A stretch of 64,000 nt of DNA. Source: DSYU01 sp964437595. Its GTDB lineage: Bacteria; Chloroflexota; Anaerolineae; Anaerolineales; Anaerolineaceae. The notes under the pieces are model-generated. The model saw nothing but the letters and a program-made list of their open reading frames with translations, had not been told where the DNA came from and ran no database searches. Each line of letters begins with the position of its first letter. Positions within the stretch are counted from its first letter, which is position 1. This document shows, in pieces, positions 34,993 through 43,167 of the stretch. The DNA lies in assembly GCA_964437595.1 (NCBI GenBank), contig CAYTHO010000016.1, forward strand, positions 12,763-76,762, written 5' to 3'. Both the position numbers and the translations under genes were made by a program.

Positions 34993-36690
34993 TTATTGGC
35001 TCAAGCACACATCGTGCAGGTTGATGCGGCTGTCCGAAGCAGGCTCCCAGTTCATCACATTCATTAGAGAAGCTTCTACTTCCTCAGGCAGAATCAAGAA
35101 TACCGCCGGAGCCTCATCATAGACCAGCTGCTGCGCTTCATCATAAATCTTCTGGCGTTCAGCCGAATCCACCGTCGTTTCACCCAGCTTAACCAGCTCG
35201 TTGACGCGTTCGTTGTCGTAACCGGAGAAATTGCCGCGCCCATAAGATTGGCCTTTGACATATCCGTGCCATTTAGCCTCGAAGTGACCCACTGGATCAA
35301 AAGCTGAGTCGCCCCAATCGTCCAGGTACGCCTGGCGCTCGCGGGCCAGCAGCATTGGCTGGACAACGCTGTATTCCCAAAAACGCACACTGGCACCGAT
35401 GCCCGCTTCCTGAAACAGGTTGGCTGCCGCTTCAGCCAGCGCGCGGTGTTCTTCCAGGGTATCAATCGTGAACGAAAGTGGTTGGCCATCCTTGTCCACA
35501 ATGCCGTCATTATTTGTATCTTTCCAACCCGCTTCCTCGAGCAGCTTATGCGCCATTTCCAGGTCATAAGGATAAGGCTTCAGACCTTTATTCACAAAGT
35601 TGTTGTATGGTGAAAGTGGTCCGGGCAACTCGACGGCCCGCCCGCCATAGATCTCTTGAATAATCAGGTTCTTATCCAGCGCATAGTTCAACGCCTGGCG
35701 AACTTTGACATCATCGAACGGTGGCTTGGTAACATTGAGCTCGATCCACTTGGGCTGCGTTCCTGGGGCAGTCTTCACTGCCACCTGATCGTTCTCTTTC
35801 AGGCGACCGATCAGGTCACTCGGCACGCTCTGGATAATCTGCACCTCTCCCGCCAGCAGTGCCGCCGCGCGTGTTGAGGCTTCAGGGATCACCCGGAAGA
35901 TCACCCGGTCCACACAGGCTGTTCCAACCGGCGCGAGATCCGGCGAGCCGCCATAATAATCTTCAAAACGCTCCAACACAACTTCCTCCAGCCCTTCACT
36001 GGCAGAAACAAACTTAAAAGGGCCGGTGCCAATCGGATGTTCTACAAACCCCTTGGTGCCCACTTTCTCGATGTACGCCTTTGGCACAATCTGCTGGTGA
36101 ACCAGTAGCTGCATGGCTGGCGCCCAGGGGGCGCTAAAATGCATCACAACGGTGTAATCGCCAGTCTTTTCAATTGATTCAAGCGGGGCGATCAACCCCT
36201 TGCGGGGAGAAGAATGCACCTCAGGATAGTCAATCTTATTCTCTTGGATGATGCGTTCAAAAGTAAAAACCACATCATCCGCGGTCATCAGGCTGCCATC
36301 GTGGAACTTCACATCCTTGCGTAGTTGAATGGCCAGTGTTTTATTGTCTGTCCAGTCCATTGATTCAGCCAGTTGCATGTGAACGCCGCTGCGCGTATCG
36401 CGCGTGACCAGGCCATCAAATATATTGCGGATCACGGTCTCTGAAGGACGGCTGCGGTGATCCGCTGGGTCAAGGGTTACCGGCGCTTCCGCTAGCACAG
36501 CCACGATCGTCCCGCCAGCTTGCTTCAGCTCGACCGCTGACGTATCCTGCGCGGCTTGTTGGGCTGTTGTTGCGGTGGGTGCTGCCGGCGGAGCAGTTTC
36601 CTGCACCTGGCCAGGCTGGCAGGCAGCGATTAGTGTGGCGACCATCAACCCTACTAACAAAATCCTGGAATAGAGAACCAAACGCCTCAT
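34993..36690 (-). CDS. ABC transporter substrate-binding lipoprotein, family 5 (DppA/OppA type)
   Basis: A 565-residue extracytoplasmic protein. Lipoprotein signal with lipobox LIAAC, then a Pro/Thr/Ala-rich tether, then the family 5 body (LDPADHRSRPSETVIRNIFD, LRKDVKFHDGSLMTADDVVF). The ATG at 36690 gives better spacing to GGAGGA than the adjacent 36693. First gene of the importer operon. Family 5 proteins bind peptides, but LacI-type control (divergent gene at 36979) favours an oligosaccharide or glycoside ligand, as known for cello- and xylo-oligosaccharide importers of this type. That is inference. Confidence 0.93.
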   Translation of the reverse strand: MRRLVLYSRILLVGLMVATLIAACQPGQVQETAPPAAPTATTAQQAAQDTSAVELKQAGGTIVAVLAEAPVTLDPADHRSRPSETVIRNIFDGLVTRDTRSGVHMQLAESMDWTDNKTLAIQLRKDVKFHDGSLMTADDVVFTFERIIQENKIDYPEVHSSPRKGLIAPLESIEKTGDYTVVMHFSAPWAPAMQLLVHQQIVPKAYIEKVGTKGFVEHPIGTGPFKFVSASEGLEEVVLERFEDYYGGSPDLAPVGTACVDRVIFRVIPEASTRAAALLAGEVQIIQSVPSDLIGRLKENDQVAVKTAPGTQPKWIELNVTKPPFDDVKVRQALNYALDKNLIIQEIYGGRAVELPGPLSPYNNFVNKGLKPYPYDLEMAHKLLEEAGWKDTNNDGIVDKDGQPLSFTIDTLEEHRALAEAAANLFQEAGIGASVRFWEYSVVQPMLLARERQAYLDDWGDSAFDPVGHFEAKWHGYVKGQSYGRGNFSGYDNERVNELVKLGETTVDSAERQKIYDEAQQLVYDEAPAVFLILPEEVEASLMNVMNWEPASDSRINLHDVCLSQ

Positions 36691-36750
36691 CATATCCTCC
36701 TCAATGAAATGAATATCAAATAGTCGAGGGCCATCTGCCTGGCCCGGTTT

Positions 36751-36765
36751 CCAAAACGTTTTTGG
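36751..36765. promoter_or_regulatory. LacI operator candidate O1 (leader of the importer operon)
   Basis: CCAAAACGTTTTTGG, with the palindromic core AAAACGTTTT (36753-36762), lies in the 5' leader of the importer mRNA, about 60 bases before the first start codon. It may be an auxiliary operator for a roadblock or a loop with O2. Confidence 0.75.
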
Positions 36766-36863
36766 TTGTAATTAAAAAAGAAGCCGATTTATAACCATCT
36801 TGGTTCAAAACAAGCCTAATACCAAGAATGAGCACACCCGTAACGGTAAAATGCGCTAAAATT

Positions 36864-36892
36864 ATTATAATCCGAAACGTTTTGGATGTCAA
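36864..36892 (-). promoter_or_regulatory. sigma-70-type promoter of the importer operon
   Basis: On the minus strand: -35 TTGACA (36892-36887), exactly 17 bases of spacer, -10 TATAAT (36869-36864). Both hexamers match the consensus. The whole spacer is a LacI operator. Confidence 0.88.
36871..36886. promoter_or_regulatory. LacI operator candidate O2 (promoter spacer)
   Basis: TCCGAAACGTTTTGGA is palindromic except for one pair and fills the 17-base spacer between -35 and -10, so bound repressor would exclude RNA polymerase. Confidence 0.85.
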
Positions 36893-36915
36893 ATTAAGAA
36901 AAACTGAGGAAATAA

Positions 36916-36944
36916 TTGGCAGGATTGGCAAAATGTCTTATAAT
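36916..36944 (+). promoter_or_regulatory. promoter of the lacI-type regulator gene
   Basis: -35 TTGGCA (36916-36921), 17-base spacer, -10 TATAAT (36939-36944). It stands back to back with the importer promoter. Transcription would start near 36951, just before operator O3. Confidence 0.78.
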
Positions 36945-36956
36945 AAAAGCCAGGTT

Positions 36957-36973
36957 GTTAAAACGTTTTGGAG
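36957..36973. promoter_or_regulatory. LacI operator candidate O3 (autoregulation)
   Basis: The core AAAACGTTTT (36960-36969) followed by GGAG lies between the regulator's transcription start and its start codon and includes its likely ribosome site, implying autorepression. Confidence 0.78.
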
Positions 36974-36978
36974 ACTCT

Positions 36979-37989
36979 ATGCCAGTTACGATTCGCAATC
37001 TTGCCGAAAAACTCGCCCTTTCGATTACCACCGTCTCACGGGCATTGGATGGCTATGATGATGTTGCCGAAGAAACGCGCAAGCGAGTGGTGAAAGCTGC
37101 CGAAGAGATGGGCTACGAGCCCAGCTACGCCGCCCGCCAGCTGCGCAGGAAGCGCACAGATGCCATTGGTTATATCCTTCCTACCAGTTCCCCTCATTTT
37201 TCTGACCCGTTCTACATTAACTTCCTGACCGGCCTGTGCGATGAAGTGGCCTCGCAGCACCTGGATTTGATGGTTAACTCGTGCCCGCCTGATAGTGAAA
37301 AAGAGAAACACCAGTACCGCCAGTGGGTACAGAGCCGGCGGGTGGATGGGATCGTGATCAACCGCACCCGCCTGAGCGATTGGCGTATCGAGTTCCTGGC
37401 ACAAAATTCCATCCCGTTTGTCTCTTTGGGCAAGGGGGATACGGAGGCAAATTACCCGTACATAGATATCAGCGACACACTTGGGATGATGCAGTTGGTC
37501 ACCCATCTGGTGAAAAAGGGCCACCGCGGCATCGCCTTCATTGGCGCAGCGCCGGAGTTGGTCATCCATGCTGACCGTTTTAAAGGGTACCAGCAAGGAT
37601 TAGCAAGTGCCCAGATTCCATTTGATCCTGCACTAGTCCTGCAAGGCGATTTGACAGAAGAAGGCGGATACCAGGCCGCGATAGAGCTAATGACTCGGCC
37701 TCAAAAACCCACAGCCATTATTGGATGCAATGACCTGACTGCCCTGGGCGTGCTGCGCGCAGCCAAGGATAAAGGCATATACATCGGCACTGAATTGGCT
37801 ATCGCCGGGTATGATGGCATCAAAGAAACGGAATACACCAATCCCCCTATCACCACCCTTTACCAGCCCACTTATGATATCGCGAGGATGCTGGCTGGAA
37901 TGCTGGTAAAGTGCGTTGAAGGCGAAACCCTGGAGGAACGCTGCATTACGATTGCGCCAAAACTGATTGTTCGCGCTTCTACCGGATAA
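36979..37989 (+). CDS. LacI-family transcriptional regulator
   Basis: A 336-residue regulator. N-terminal HTH NLAEKLALSITTVSRALDG, hinge YEPSYAARQLRR, then a periplasmic-binding-like sensor with KGHRGIAFIG and a typical IIGCNDLTALGVL. The ATG at 36979 has GGAG 5 bases upstream; longer in-frame starts would cross the promoter. Divergent from the peptide-type importer, which it very likely represses through the AAAACGTTTT sites. Confidence 0.94.
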   Translation: MPVTIRNLAEKLALSITTVSRALDGYDDVAEETRKRVVKAAEEMGYEPSYAARQLRRKRTDAIGYILPTSSPHFSDPFYINFLTGLCDEVASQHLDLMVNSCPPDSEKEKHQYRQWVQSRRVDGIVINRTRLSDWRIEFLAQNSIPFVSLGKGDTEANYPYIDISDTLGMMQLVTHLVKKGHRGIAFIGAAPELVIHADRFKGYQQGLASAQIPFDPALVLQGDLTEEGGYQAAIELMTRPQKPTAIIGCNDLTALGVLRAAKDKGIYIGTELAIAGYDGIKETEYTNPPITTLYQPTYDIARMLAGMLVKCVEGETLEERCITIAPKLIVRASTG

Positions 37990-38021
37990 GAGGTTTTTCC
38001 AGTGGTGGAGACGATAATCAG

Positions 38022-38594
38022 ATGAGTGATGCAGAATTTTATGCCTGGGTGATCTTGCCAATACTTATATTTCTGGCCCGGGTTGCTGATGTAACACTTG
38101 GCACATTGCGAATCATCTTTGTTTCGCGCGGGAAACGCCGCCTGGCGCCTGTTCTGGGATTCTTTGAAGTGCTGATCTGGATCGTGGCAATCGGTCAATT
38201 GGTTCAGAATCTGGGCAGCGCCACATCTTACCTCGGGTATGCCGCCGGTTTTGCGGCGGGGAACTATGTTGGCATGTTAATTGAAGATCGGTTGGCGATC
38301 GGCACCCTGATCATACGCTCCATAATACCTGCCGGTGGTGAGGAAGTGATGCTCCGCCTGCACGATGCCGGTTTTGGCGTTACAGAAGTCGATGGGCACG
38401 GTGCCACTGGTCCAGTGAAAATCATTTATGCGGTAGTAAAACGCAAGCATCTAAAAGAAGTAACGCGCATAATTCACAGCGTGTGCCCTAAGGCGTTTCT
38501 TACCGTTGAAGATATCCGTTCCGCGGAAGAGGGCGTGTTCCCAGGCGGTAAACTGGATCATAGCAGGCGCGCATTTGAGCGGAAAGGTAAATAA
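38022..38594 (+). CDS. UPF0316 (DUF2179-type) membrane protein
   Basis: A 190-residue protein: about three N-terminal membrane helices with the motif ARVADVTLGTLRIIFVSRG typical of UPF0316, then a soluble DUF2179 domain (YAVVKRKHLKEVTRIIHS). Function unknown. Lies 32 bases after the lacI gene; may be cotranscribed with it or with the asparagine-synthase-like gene. Confidence 0.88.
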   Translation: MSDAEFYAWVILPILIFLARVADVTLGTLRIIFVSRGKRRLAPVLGFFEVLIWIVAIGQLVQNLGSATSYLGYAAGFAAGNYVGMLIEDRLAIGTLIIRSIIPAGGEEVMLRLHDAGFGVTEVDGHGATGPVKIIYAVVKRKHLKEVTRIIHSVCPKAFLTVEDIRSAEEGVFPGGKLDHSRRAFERKGK

Positions 38595-38625
38595 CCGTTA
38601 TCGATAGAGAGAAAGGAGAAGTAGA

Positions 38626-39990
38626 ATGGCAGCAATTGCTGGAGTTGCGTTACCCAACGCCGAGAAAACCGTTTACCAAATGCTGGAAAAGATGTCGCAC
38701 CGCGGGAATTATCGCGCAACAGTGAGAACATTTGACGGCGCTACCCTGGGGATTAGCTGGCCCGCCAGTCAGCCTGACGCCGGCCTTGCAATCAATAAAG
38801 GTGTCGCAGAAGATCGGGTTAGTGATAGCCACTATGCCAGCGCGCAGATAAAACAAGGCTCGCTGGTGCTCACTCGCGACCCGCTGGGCGTTTCCCCACT
38901 GTATTATGGGTATACCAAAGAGAATGCTCTATGTGTAACCTCTGAAGTAAAGGGGCTCATCGGCCATGTGGAAGAAGTGCAAGAGCTTCCACCTGGCAGC
39001 CGGCTAGAAGATGGCAGTATAAAAACAGACTTCACATTAAACCATCAAAAGCCATTGGAAGATCAACGGCTGAATATTGCCGCGAATCTACGACAGCGCC
39101 TGGAAAAATCGGTTGCCAAACGTGCGAAGCGCGGGGTACCTTTTGGTGCATGGTTGTCGGGCGGCCTTGATTCCAGCGTTCTGGCGGCCCTGGCCAGGCC
39201 ACACACCGATACGATGCATACCTTTGCTGCTGGTTTCCATGGCGCCGAAGATCTGGAATATGCTCGCCTGGTCGCCAGACATATCCAGACAAAACATCAC
39301 GAAATGATTCCAACATTCAAAGAAATTGTTGGTGTGATTCCAGAGGTAATCTTTCATCTAGAATCGTTTGACGCGCTCCTGGTGCGCTCCAGCCTGATGA
39401 ACTACCTGGTAGCGAAACTGGCCTCGGATTACGTACCTGCTGTCTTCTCCGGCGAAGGCGGCGATGAGTTGTTTGCTGGATATTCTTATCTGAAGAAACT
39501 CTCACTAGATGAACTCCCAGGCGAGTTGATCGATATTACCAGGAGACTGCACAACACCGCATTACAACGCGTTGATCGCTGCGCAGCAGCGCATGGAACG
39601 GTAACCTATGTGGGTTTCCTGGATAGTGACGTTGTCGATTATGCGCTGCGGATTCCAGCCGAGTACAAGATCTCCAATGGCCTAGAGAAATGGATTCTGC
39701 GCCTGGCTGCTTTCGATCTTTTGCCAGAGCGTGTGGCGCTGCGGAAAAAAGCCAAGTTCTGGGAAGGCGCCGGCGTTGAGGAAACCATAGCTCGCTATGC
39801 TGCCGAGCACGTGACCGACGATGATTTTCGGCAAGAACGCCATCTGCCGGGCGGCTACACCCTGAACACCAAAGAGGAACTGTACTACTACCGTATTTTT
39901 CGTGAGTATTTTGGCAGCCTGCGGAATATCGACTGGATGGGCCGAACAAAGGGCAGCCCAACCGTCAACAGCGAGGAAGAAACCGGGTAA
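38626..39990 (+). CDS. asparagine-synthase homologue lacking the glutaminase cysteine
   Basis: A 454-residue protein in which the C-terminal synthetase domain is intact: PP-loop SGGLDSS (178-184) and SGEGGDELFAGY. The N-terminal Ntn-glutaminase domain is shortened and begins MAAIAGV instead of MCGIAG, so the catalytic Cys2 is missing. AAAGGAG 8 bases before this ATG supports the start. It should therefore use free ammonia or another nucleophile, or act as a beta-lactam-synthetase-like or regulatory enzyme. Substrate unknown; neighbours give no clear pathway. Confidence 0.88.
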   Translation: MAAIAGVALPNAEKTVYQMLEKMSHRGNYRATVRTFDGATLGISWPASQPDAGLAINKGVAEDRVSDSHYASAQIKQGSLVLTRDPLGVSPLYYGYTKENALCVTSEVKGLIGHVEEVQELPPGSRLEDGSIKTDFTLNHQKPLEDQRLNIAANLRQRLEKSVAKRAKRGVPFGAWLSGGLDSSVLAALARPHTDTMHTFAAGFHGAEDLEYARLVARHIQTKHHEMIPTFKEIVGVIPEVIFHLESFDALLVRSSLMNYLVAKLASDYVPAVFSGEGGDELFAGYSYLKKLSLDELPGELIDITRRLHNTALQRVDRCAAAHGTVTYVGFLDSDVVDYALRIPAEYKISNGLEKWILRLAAFDLLPERVALRKKAKFWEGAGVEETIARYAAEHVTDDDFRQERHLPGGYTLNTKEELYYYRIFREYFGSLRNIDWMGRTKGSPTVNSEEETG

Positions 39991-40224
39991 ATGTTTCATC
40001 TTCAACAGCCTGGGACGATCCACTGTCCGAAGTTGGATGATGGCATCGGGCTACTGAGGCCCGTTCCGGTGGAAGATCGTGATCTTTGATCGAAATTCTG
40101 GCGCTTATGGCTCTAGTGGCGCAGTGACCCAAAAATTGCGGCAGCCTCTATCAACGTGAAGCTTGACACTGGCCGAAAGCGAAGATTATTTGCGTATCCT
40201 TACGGGTAGCGGGGGATTCAAGTA

Positions 40225-40389
40225 CTCCATCTCATGGCGGAGAGCAGGACCAACCTAGAGATCGCCCGCCAACTGGTCGTTGCGCCGGGCACGGTCAATG
40301 CCCACGCCGCCAGCATCTATCGTTCGCTAGATGTCGCCAACCAGACCGAGGCGGTCACCCAAGCCAGGCAGCAAGGCTTGCTGCCCTGA
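40225..40389 (+). pseudogene. remnant C-terminus of a MalT-like LuxR regulator
   Basis: Translates to LHLMAESRTNLEIARQL, then a stretch ending EAVTQARQQGLLP before a stop, closely matching the last ~55 residues of the LuxR regulator at 14177-16891 (QLLALGKTNTQIAHQL ... ARELGILP). Homology extends a few residues upstream but is broken by an in-frame TAG at 40214-40216. The remaining ~850 residues are absent. The 234 bases before it (39991-40224) hold no recognisable gene. A minimal HTH peptide from the ATG at 40234 is possible but unsupported. Confidence 0.8.
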
Positions 40390-40403
40390 ACCTCCTCGCT
40401 CCA

Positions 40404-40455
40404 CCCAATAACCCCTAAAAATAACCCCTTGAATATCCCGATTGGCAGATGCGGG
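40404..40455 (+). promoter_or_regulatory. conserved intergenic block, copy 2 (candidate LuxR target/promoter)
   Basis: AATAACCCC occurs twice (13 bases apart), then ATATCCC and TTGGCAGATGCGGGC, in the same order as at 16902-16951. It precedes the flavodoxin-fold oxidoreductase gene. Retention of this block beside a dead LuxR tail suggests it still matters as a target of the surviving regulator. Confidence 0.5.
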
Positions 40456-40525
40456 CGTTCTTTGCGCGCGCTAAATTATGCGTAGATCTCTGATCCAGCT
40501 TTACAGGATCGAAAAGGAGCTATTA

Positions 40526-41296
40526 ATGAAGAAGATTACGGCCTTTGTGGGCAGCTTCCGCAAGAAGAATACCTATCAGGTAGTTGAGCAATACCTGCGC
40601 AACCTGCAAGCGCTGGGTGAAATCGAGTACGATATCGTCCGGCTGTCCGAATACCATCTCGAGATCTGCCGGGGATGCCAGGCCTGCACCAATAAGGGTG
40701 AGGCTTTCTGCCCGTTAAAGGATGACCGGGATGTGCTGCTGGCGAAGATAGATGCTTCGGATGGAGTTATCTTCGCCGCCCCGAACTACACCTGGGGTGT
40801 TTCAGGGCTGATGAAGGTGTTCATGGACCGGTTTGGGTTCATCGTCCATCGCCCGCGCTTCTTCGGGAAAGCCTTTACCAGCATCGTCACCCAGGCGATG
40901 GGGCAAGGGGATAAGATCGTCGATTATTTCGACTATGCCGCCCATTCCTTTGGATTTAACACGATAAAAGGCATCGTCACCACCGGTTTTGACCCAAAGA
41001 CCGAGAAGCAGTTGATGAAGATCGATCATGACCTGGTGGCACACAGCCAGCGCTTCTATGCCTTACTCAACCGGCCACCGTTCCCTGAGCCAACATTATT
41101 CCAGCTCATGTATTTCCGAATTGGGCGATCCGTGATCAAGCATATCGATACCAAGTATGCGGATCACGGCTATTACGCAGAGAAAGGCTGGTTTGAATCG
41201 GACTACTTTTATCCCACCACCTTAAATGCGATCAAGAAGACTGCCGGCAGCCTGTTCGACCGAATGGCGCCTACGATTCAAAAAATGATAGCCTAG
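40526..41296 (+). CDS. flavodoxin-fold NAD(P)H-dependent oxidoreductase with cysteine motif
   Basis: A 256-residue protein of the NADPH-dependent FMN reductase / iron-sulfur flavoprotein type. FVGSFRKKNTYQ is the phosphate loop; CRGCQACTNKGEAFCP is a Cys-rich motif able to hold an iron-sulfur cluster; FAAPNYTWGVSGLMKVFMDR contacts flavin. A C-terminal extension of ~90 residues is unusual for simple FMN reductases. Start chosen at 40526 (AAAGGAG 6 bases upstream). First intact gene of a cassette with the small protein, ApbE and two FMN-binding proteins, suggesting it feeds electrons to bound flavins. Confidence 0.87.
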   Translation: MKKITAFVGSFRKKNTYQVVEQYLRNLQALGEIEYDIVRLSEYHLEICRGCQACTNKGEAFCPLKDDRDVLLAKIDASDGVIFAAPNYTWGVSGLMKVFMDRFGFIVHRPRFFGKAFTSIVTQAMGQGDKIVDYFDYAAHSFGFNTIKGIVTTGFDPKTEKQLMKIDHDLVAHSQRFYALLNRPPFPEPTLFQLMYFRIGRSVIKHIDTKYADHGYYAEKGWFESDYFYPTTLNAIKKTAGSLFDRMAPTIQKMIA

Positions 41297-41337
41297 TGCA
41301 GAATCAGAGGACATTTGTGGAAATAATCGCGGCTTCT

Positions 41338-41427
41338 TGTAGGGCGGGCATCCCTGCCCACCGTCTTAGCTCTCGCTTGCGCGAGCGGCAGGCGCGGTTG
41401 CGAGCAACCGTGGATACCTGCCCTACA
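41338..41427. repeat. REP/MITE-like palindromic element
   Basis: TGTAGGGCGGGCATCC at 41338-41353 is matched by its near inverted complement at 41412-41427 (two mismatches), enclosing further short inverted repeats (GCTTGCGCGAGC). The 90-base unit can fold into one long hairpin. It sits between the oxidoreductase and small-protein genes without breaking either. Confidence 0.7.
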
Positions 41428-41481
41428 AAGCGAACGGCATTTCCAACAATGTCCTCGGAGTATGCACTAGGGAGAGCCCGG

Positions 41482-41721
41482 ATGCCAGAATACGTCGAAA
41501 TTAAGCTCAAAGGATACCTGGACCCTCATTGGGCGGACTGGTTTTCTGGCCTGACGATGGCGCATCTGGAAGGCTACGGGACACTGCTTTCTGGGACGCT
41601 CTCCGACCAGGCAGCGCTTCATGGACTGCTCGAGCGCATCCGCGATTTGAATATCCCATTAATTTCGGTCACTTGCAGTGATCCAAACAACCAGGATACC
41701 CATCCGGAACAAGGGAGATAA
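41482..41721 (+). CDS. conserved small protein of unknown function (MPEY family), copy 2
   Basis: A 79-residue paralogue of the protein at 17001-17225, sharing about two thirds of its residues, including LSG.L.DQAALHGLLERI and RDLN. The start at 41482 is set by alignment to copy 1 (MPEYVEIKLKG). It is followed after 2 bases by apbE, so the two are tightly linked. Presence beside flavin enzymes in both loci argues for a common role, perhaps as an oxidoreductase subunit or chaperone. Confidence 0.85.
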   Translation: MPEYVEIKLKGYLDPHWADWFSGLTMAHLEGYGTLLSGTLSDQAALHGLLERIRDLNIPLISVTCSDPNNQDTHPEQGR

Positions 41722-41723
41722 AT

Positions 41724-42707
41724 ATGTTGTTAGAAAAGATGCAGGTTGCCCAACGGGTTGCGCAAACCACCCAGTTCGCGATGGGTACCGTGATGGCGCA
41801 TAATGCCTTTAGCTCTCACGCGGAAGAAAGCCTGGCCGCGGTTACCCGGGAGGTAGATTGGATTGAAAGCCTGCTCAGCCGTTTTGTCCCCGGAAGCGAC
41901 ATCTGGCGGATCAACCAATCGGCGGGCATTCAGCCTGAAAAGCTCAGCCATGCGACCTTCGAAGTGCTGTCGAAAGCGGCTGCGTTCTCAAGAACCTGCC
42001 CGGGCTGTTTCGAGGTGACGATCGAGCCGCTGGTCAGTCTGTGGTCAACAAGTAAGGAGACCGGTGAACCACCGGACGATGCTGGTATCCACCAGGCGCT
42101 CTCCCTGGTCAATTCAGATGACCTGGTCCTGGATCCTTGGGGGATTACAGCGCAGATGAGATATCCAGGGCAATCTGTTGACCTGGGCGGCATCGGGAAA
42201 GGCTTTGCCGGGGACCGCGTTGTAGAGGTTTACCGGCGGTTCGGCGTCACATCTGCATACTCTAACCTGGGCGGCAACGTGGTTGCCCTGGGAGCGAAAC
42301 CGGATGGCTCGCCCTGGCAGGTGGGTATACAGCATCCTCGCCATCCGGACAGGCTCATCGGAGTCGTCGGGGTGATAGGCGAGTCAGTAGTGACTTCGGG
42401 AGACTACCAGCGTTTCTTTACCGACAGGCATGGTATCCGGCGCCACCATATCCTAAACCCAGCGACCGGATATCCTGCCGAATCAGGATTGGTCAGCGTT
42501 TCTGTTGTTGCGGAGAAATCGATCGATGCGGATGCGCTCTCTACCATATTGTTTGTTTCTGGACTGGAGCGAGGACTGGAATGTCTGAAGAGATTCCCGC
42601 AGACCGAAGCCATTTTTGTAGACGCAAACCTGAGCGTATTTATCACGCCGGGCCTGAGCAACCGGTTCCAGGTAGATGACGGCATCAGCGTAACGATTCT
42701 GAACTGA
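41724..42707 (+). CDS. apbE: FAD:protein FMN transferase (ApbE)
   Basis: A 327-residue ApbE-family flavinyltransferase, which attaches FMN by a phosphoester bond to a Thr in target proteins. Motifs: MGTVMAHNAF near the N-terminus, VDLGGIGKGFAGD in the centre, SNLGGN, HHILNPATGYPA and a C-terminal SIDADALST (Mg/FAD site). There is no signal peptide or lipobox, so it appears cytoplasmic, unlike many ApbE proteins. Its likely substrates are the two FMN-binding proteins encoded immediately downstream. Confidence 0.93.
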   Translation: MLLEKMQVAQRVAQTTQFAMGTVMAHNAFSSHAEESLAAVTREVDWIESLLSRFVPGSDIWRINQSAGIQPEKLSHATFEVLSKAAAFSRTCPGCFEVTIEPLVSLWSTSKETGEPPDDAGIHQALSLVNSDDLVLDPWGITAQMRYPGQSVDLGGIGKGFAGDRVVEVYRRFGVTSAYSNLGGNVVALGAKPDGSPWQVGIQHPRHPDRLIGVVGVIGESVVTSGDYQRFFTDRHGIRRHHILNPATGYPAESGLVSVSVVAEKSIDADALSTILFVSGLERGLECLKRFPQTEAIFVDANLSVFITPGLSNRFQVDDGISVTILN

Positions 42708-42725
42708 TGGAAAGGAGAAAGGCGA

Positions 42726-43133
42726 ATGATCGGATGGATTATCGCACTTGTTATTTTAGGGGCATTAGGGATCGGCTGGGGAATCGGCTGGTCGAAGCTA
42801 ATGAAAGAGCACCGCGAGGCCAGAGCTGTGCCGCTGGCAGATATTGACTTCAGTAAGCTGAACGACGGCAAGTATCACGGCGTTTACGCGGGCGGGATGT
42901 ACAAATGGCGCGCTAACGAATGCGATGTAACCGTGATGGCGGGCAAAGTGGCGGATATTCAGCTTTCCGGTTCTAAAGATCCGGGCGGCAAAAACACTCA
43001 GCACAAAGAGCTGTACGACCGGGTCATCCAGGCACAGTCGCTAAAAGTCGATACGATCAGCAGCGCCACGCTCACTTCGAAAGCTTACCTGAAAGCTGTT
43101 GAAAACGCGCTGGTACTGGCTCAACGCGATTAG
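42726..43133 (+). CDS. membrane-anchored FMN-binding protein 1
   Basis: A 135-residue protein: one N-terminal membrane helix (about residues 3-22), then an FMN-binding domain (RnfG/NqrC C-terminal type). The ApbE target motif lies in DTISSATLTSKAYLKAVENAL-like sequence, with the Thr of SSAT the expected flavinylation site. The helix is followed by basic residues (KLMKEHREAR), so membrane orientation is ambiguous. Preceded by AAAGGAG and cotranscribed with apbE. Confidence 0.88.
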   Translation: MIGWIIALVILGALGIGWGIGWSKLMKEHREARAVPLADIDFSKLNDGKYHGVYAGGMYKWRANECDVTVMAGKVADIQLSGSKDPGGKNTQHKELYDRVIQAQSLKVDTISSATLTSKAYLKAVENALVLAQRD

Positions 43134-43167
43134 TTGGTGGATATATATGGTCATGGAGGGAACGAAT

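Noticed and set aside
39991..40224. Possible gene between the asparagine-synthase homologue and the LuxR remnant
   Set aside because: No frame with a ribosome site or recognisable homology; only weak degenerate LuxR similarity at its 3' end.
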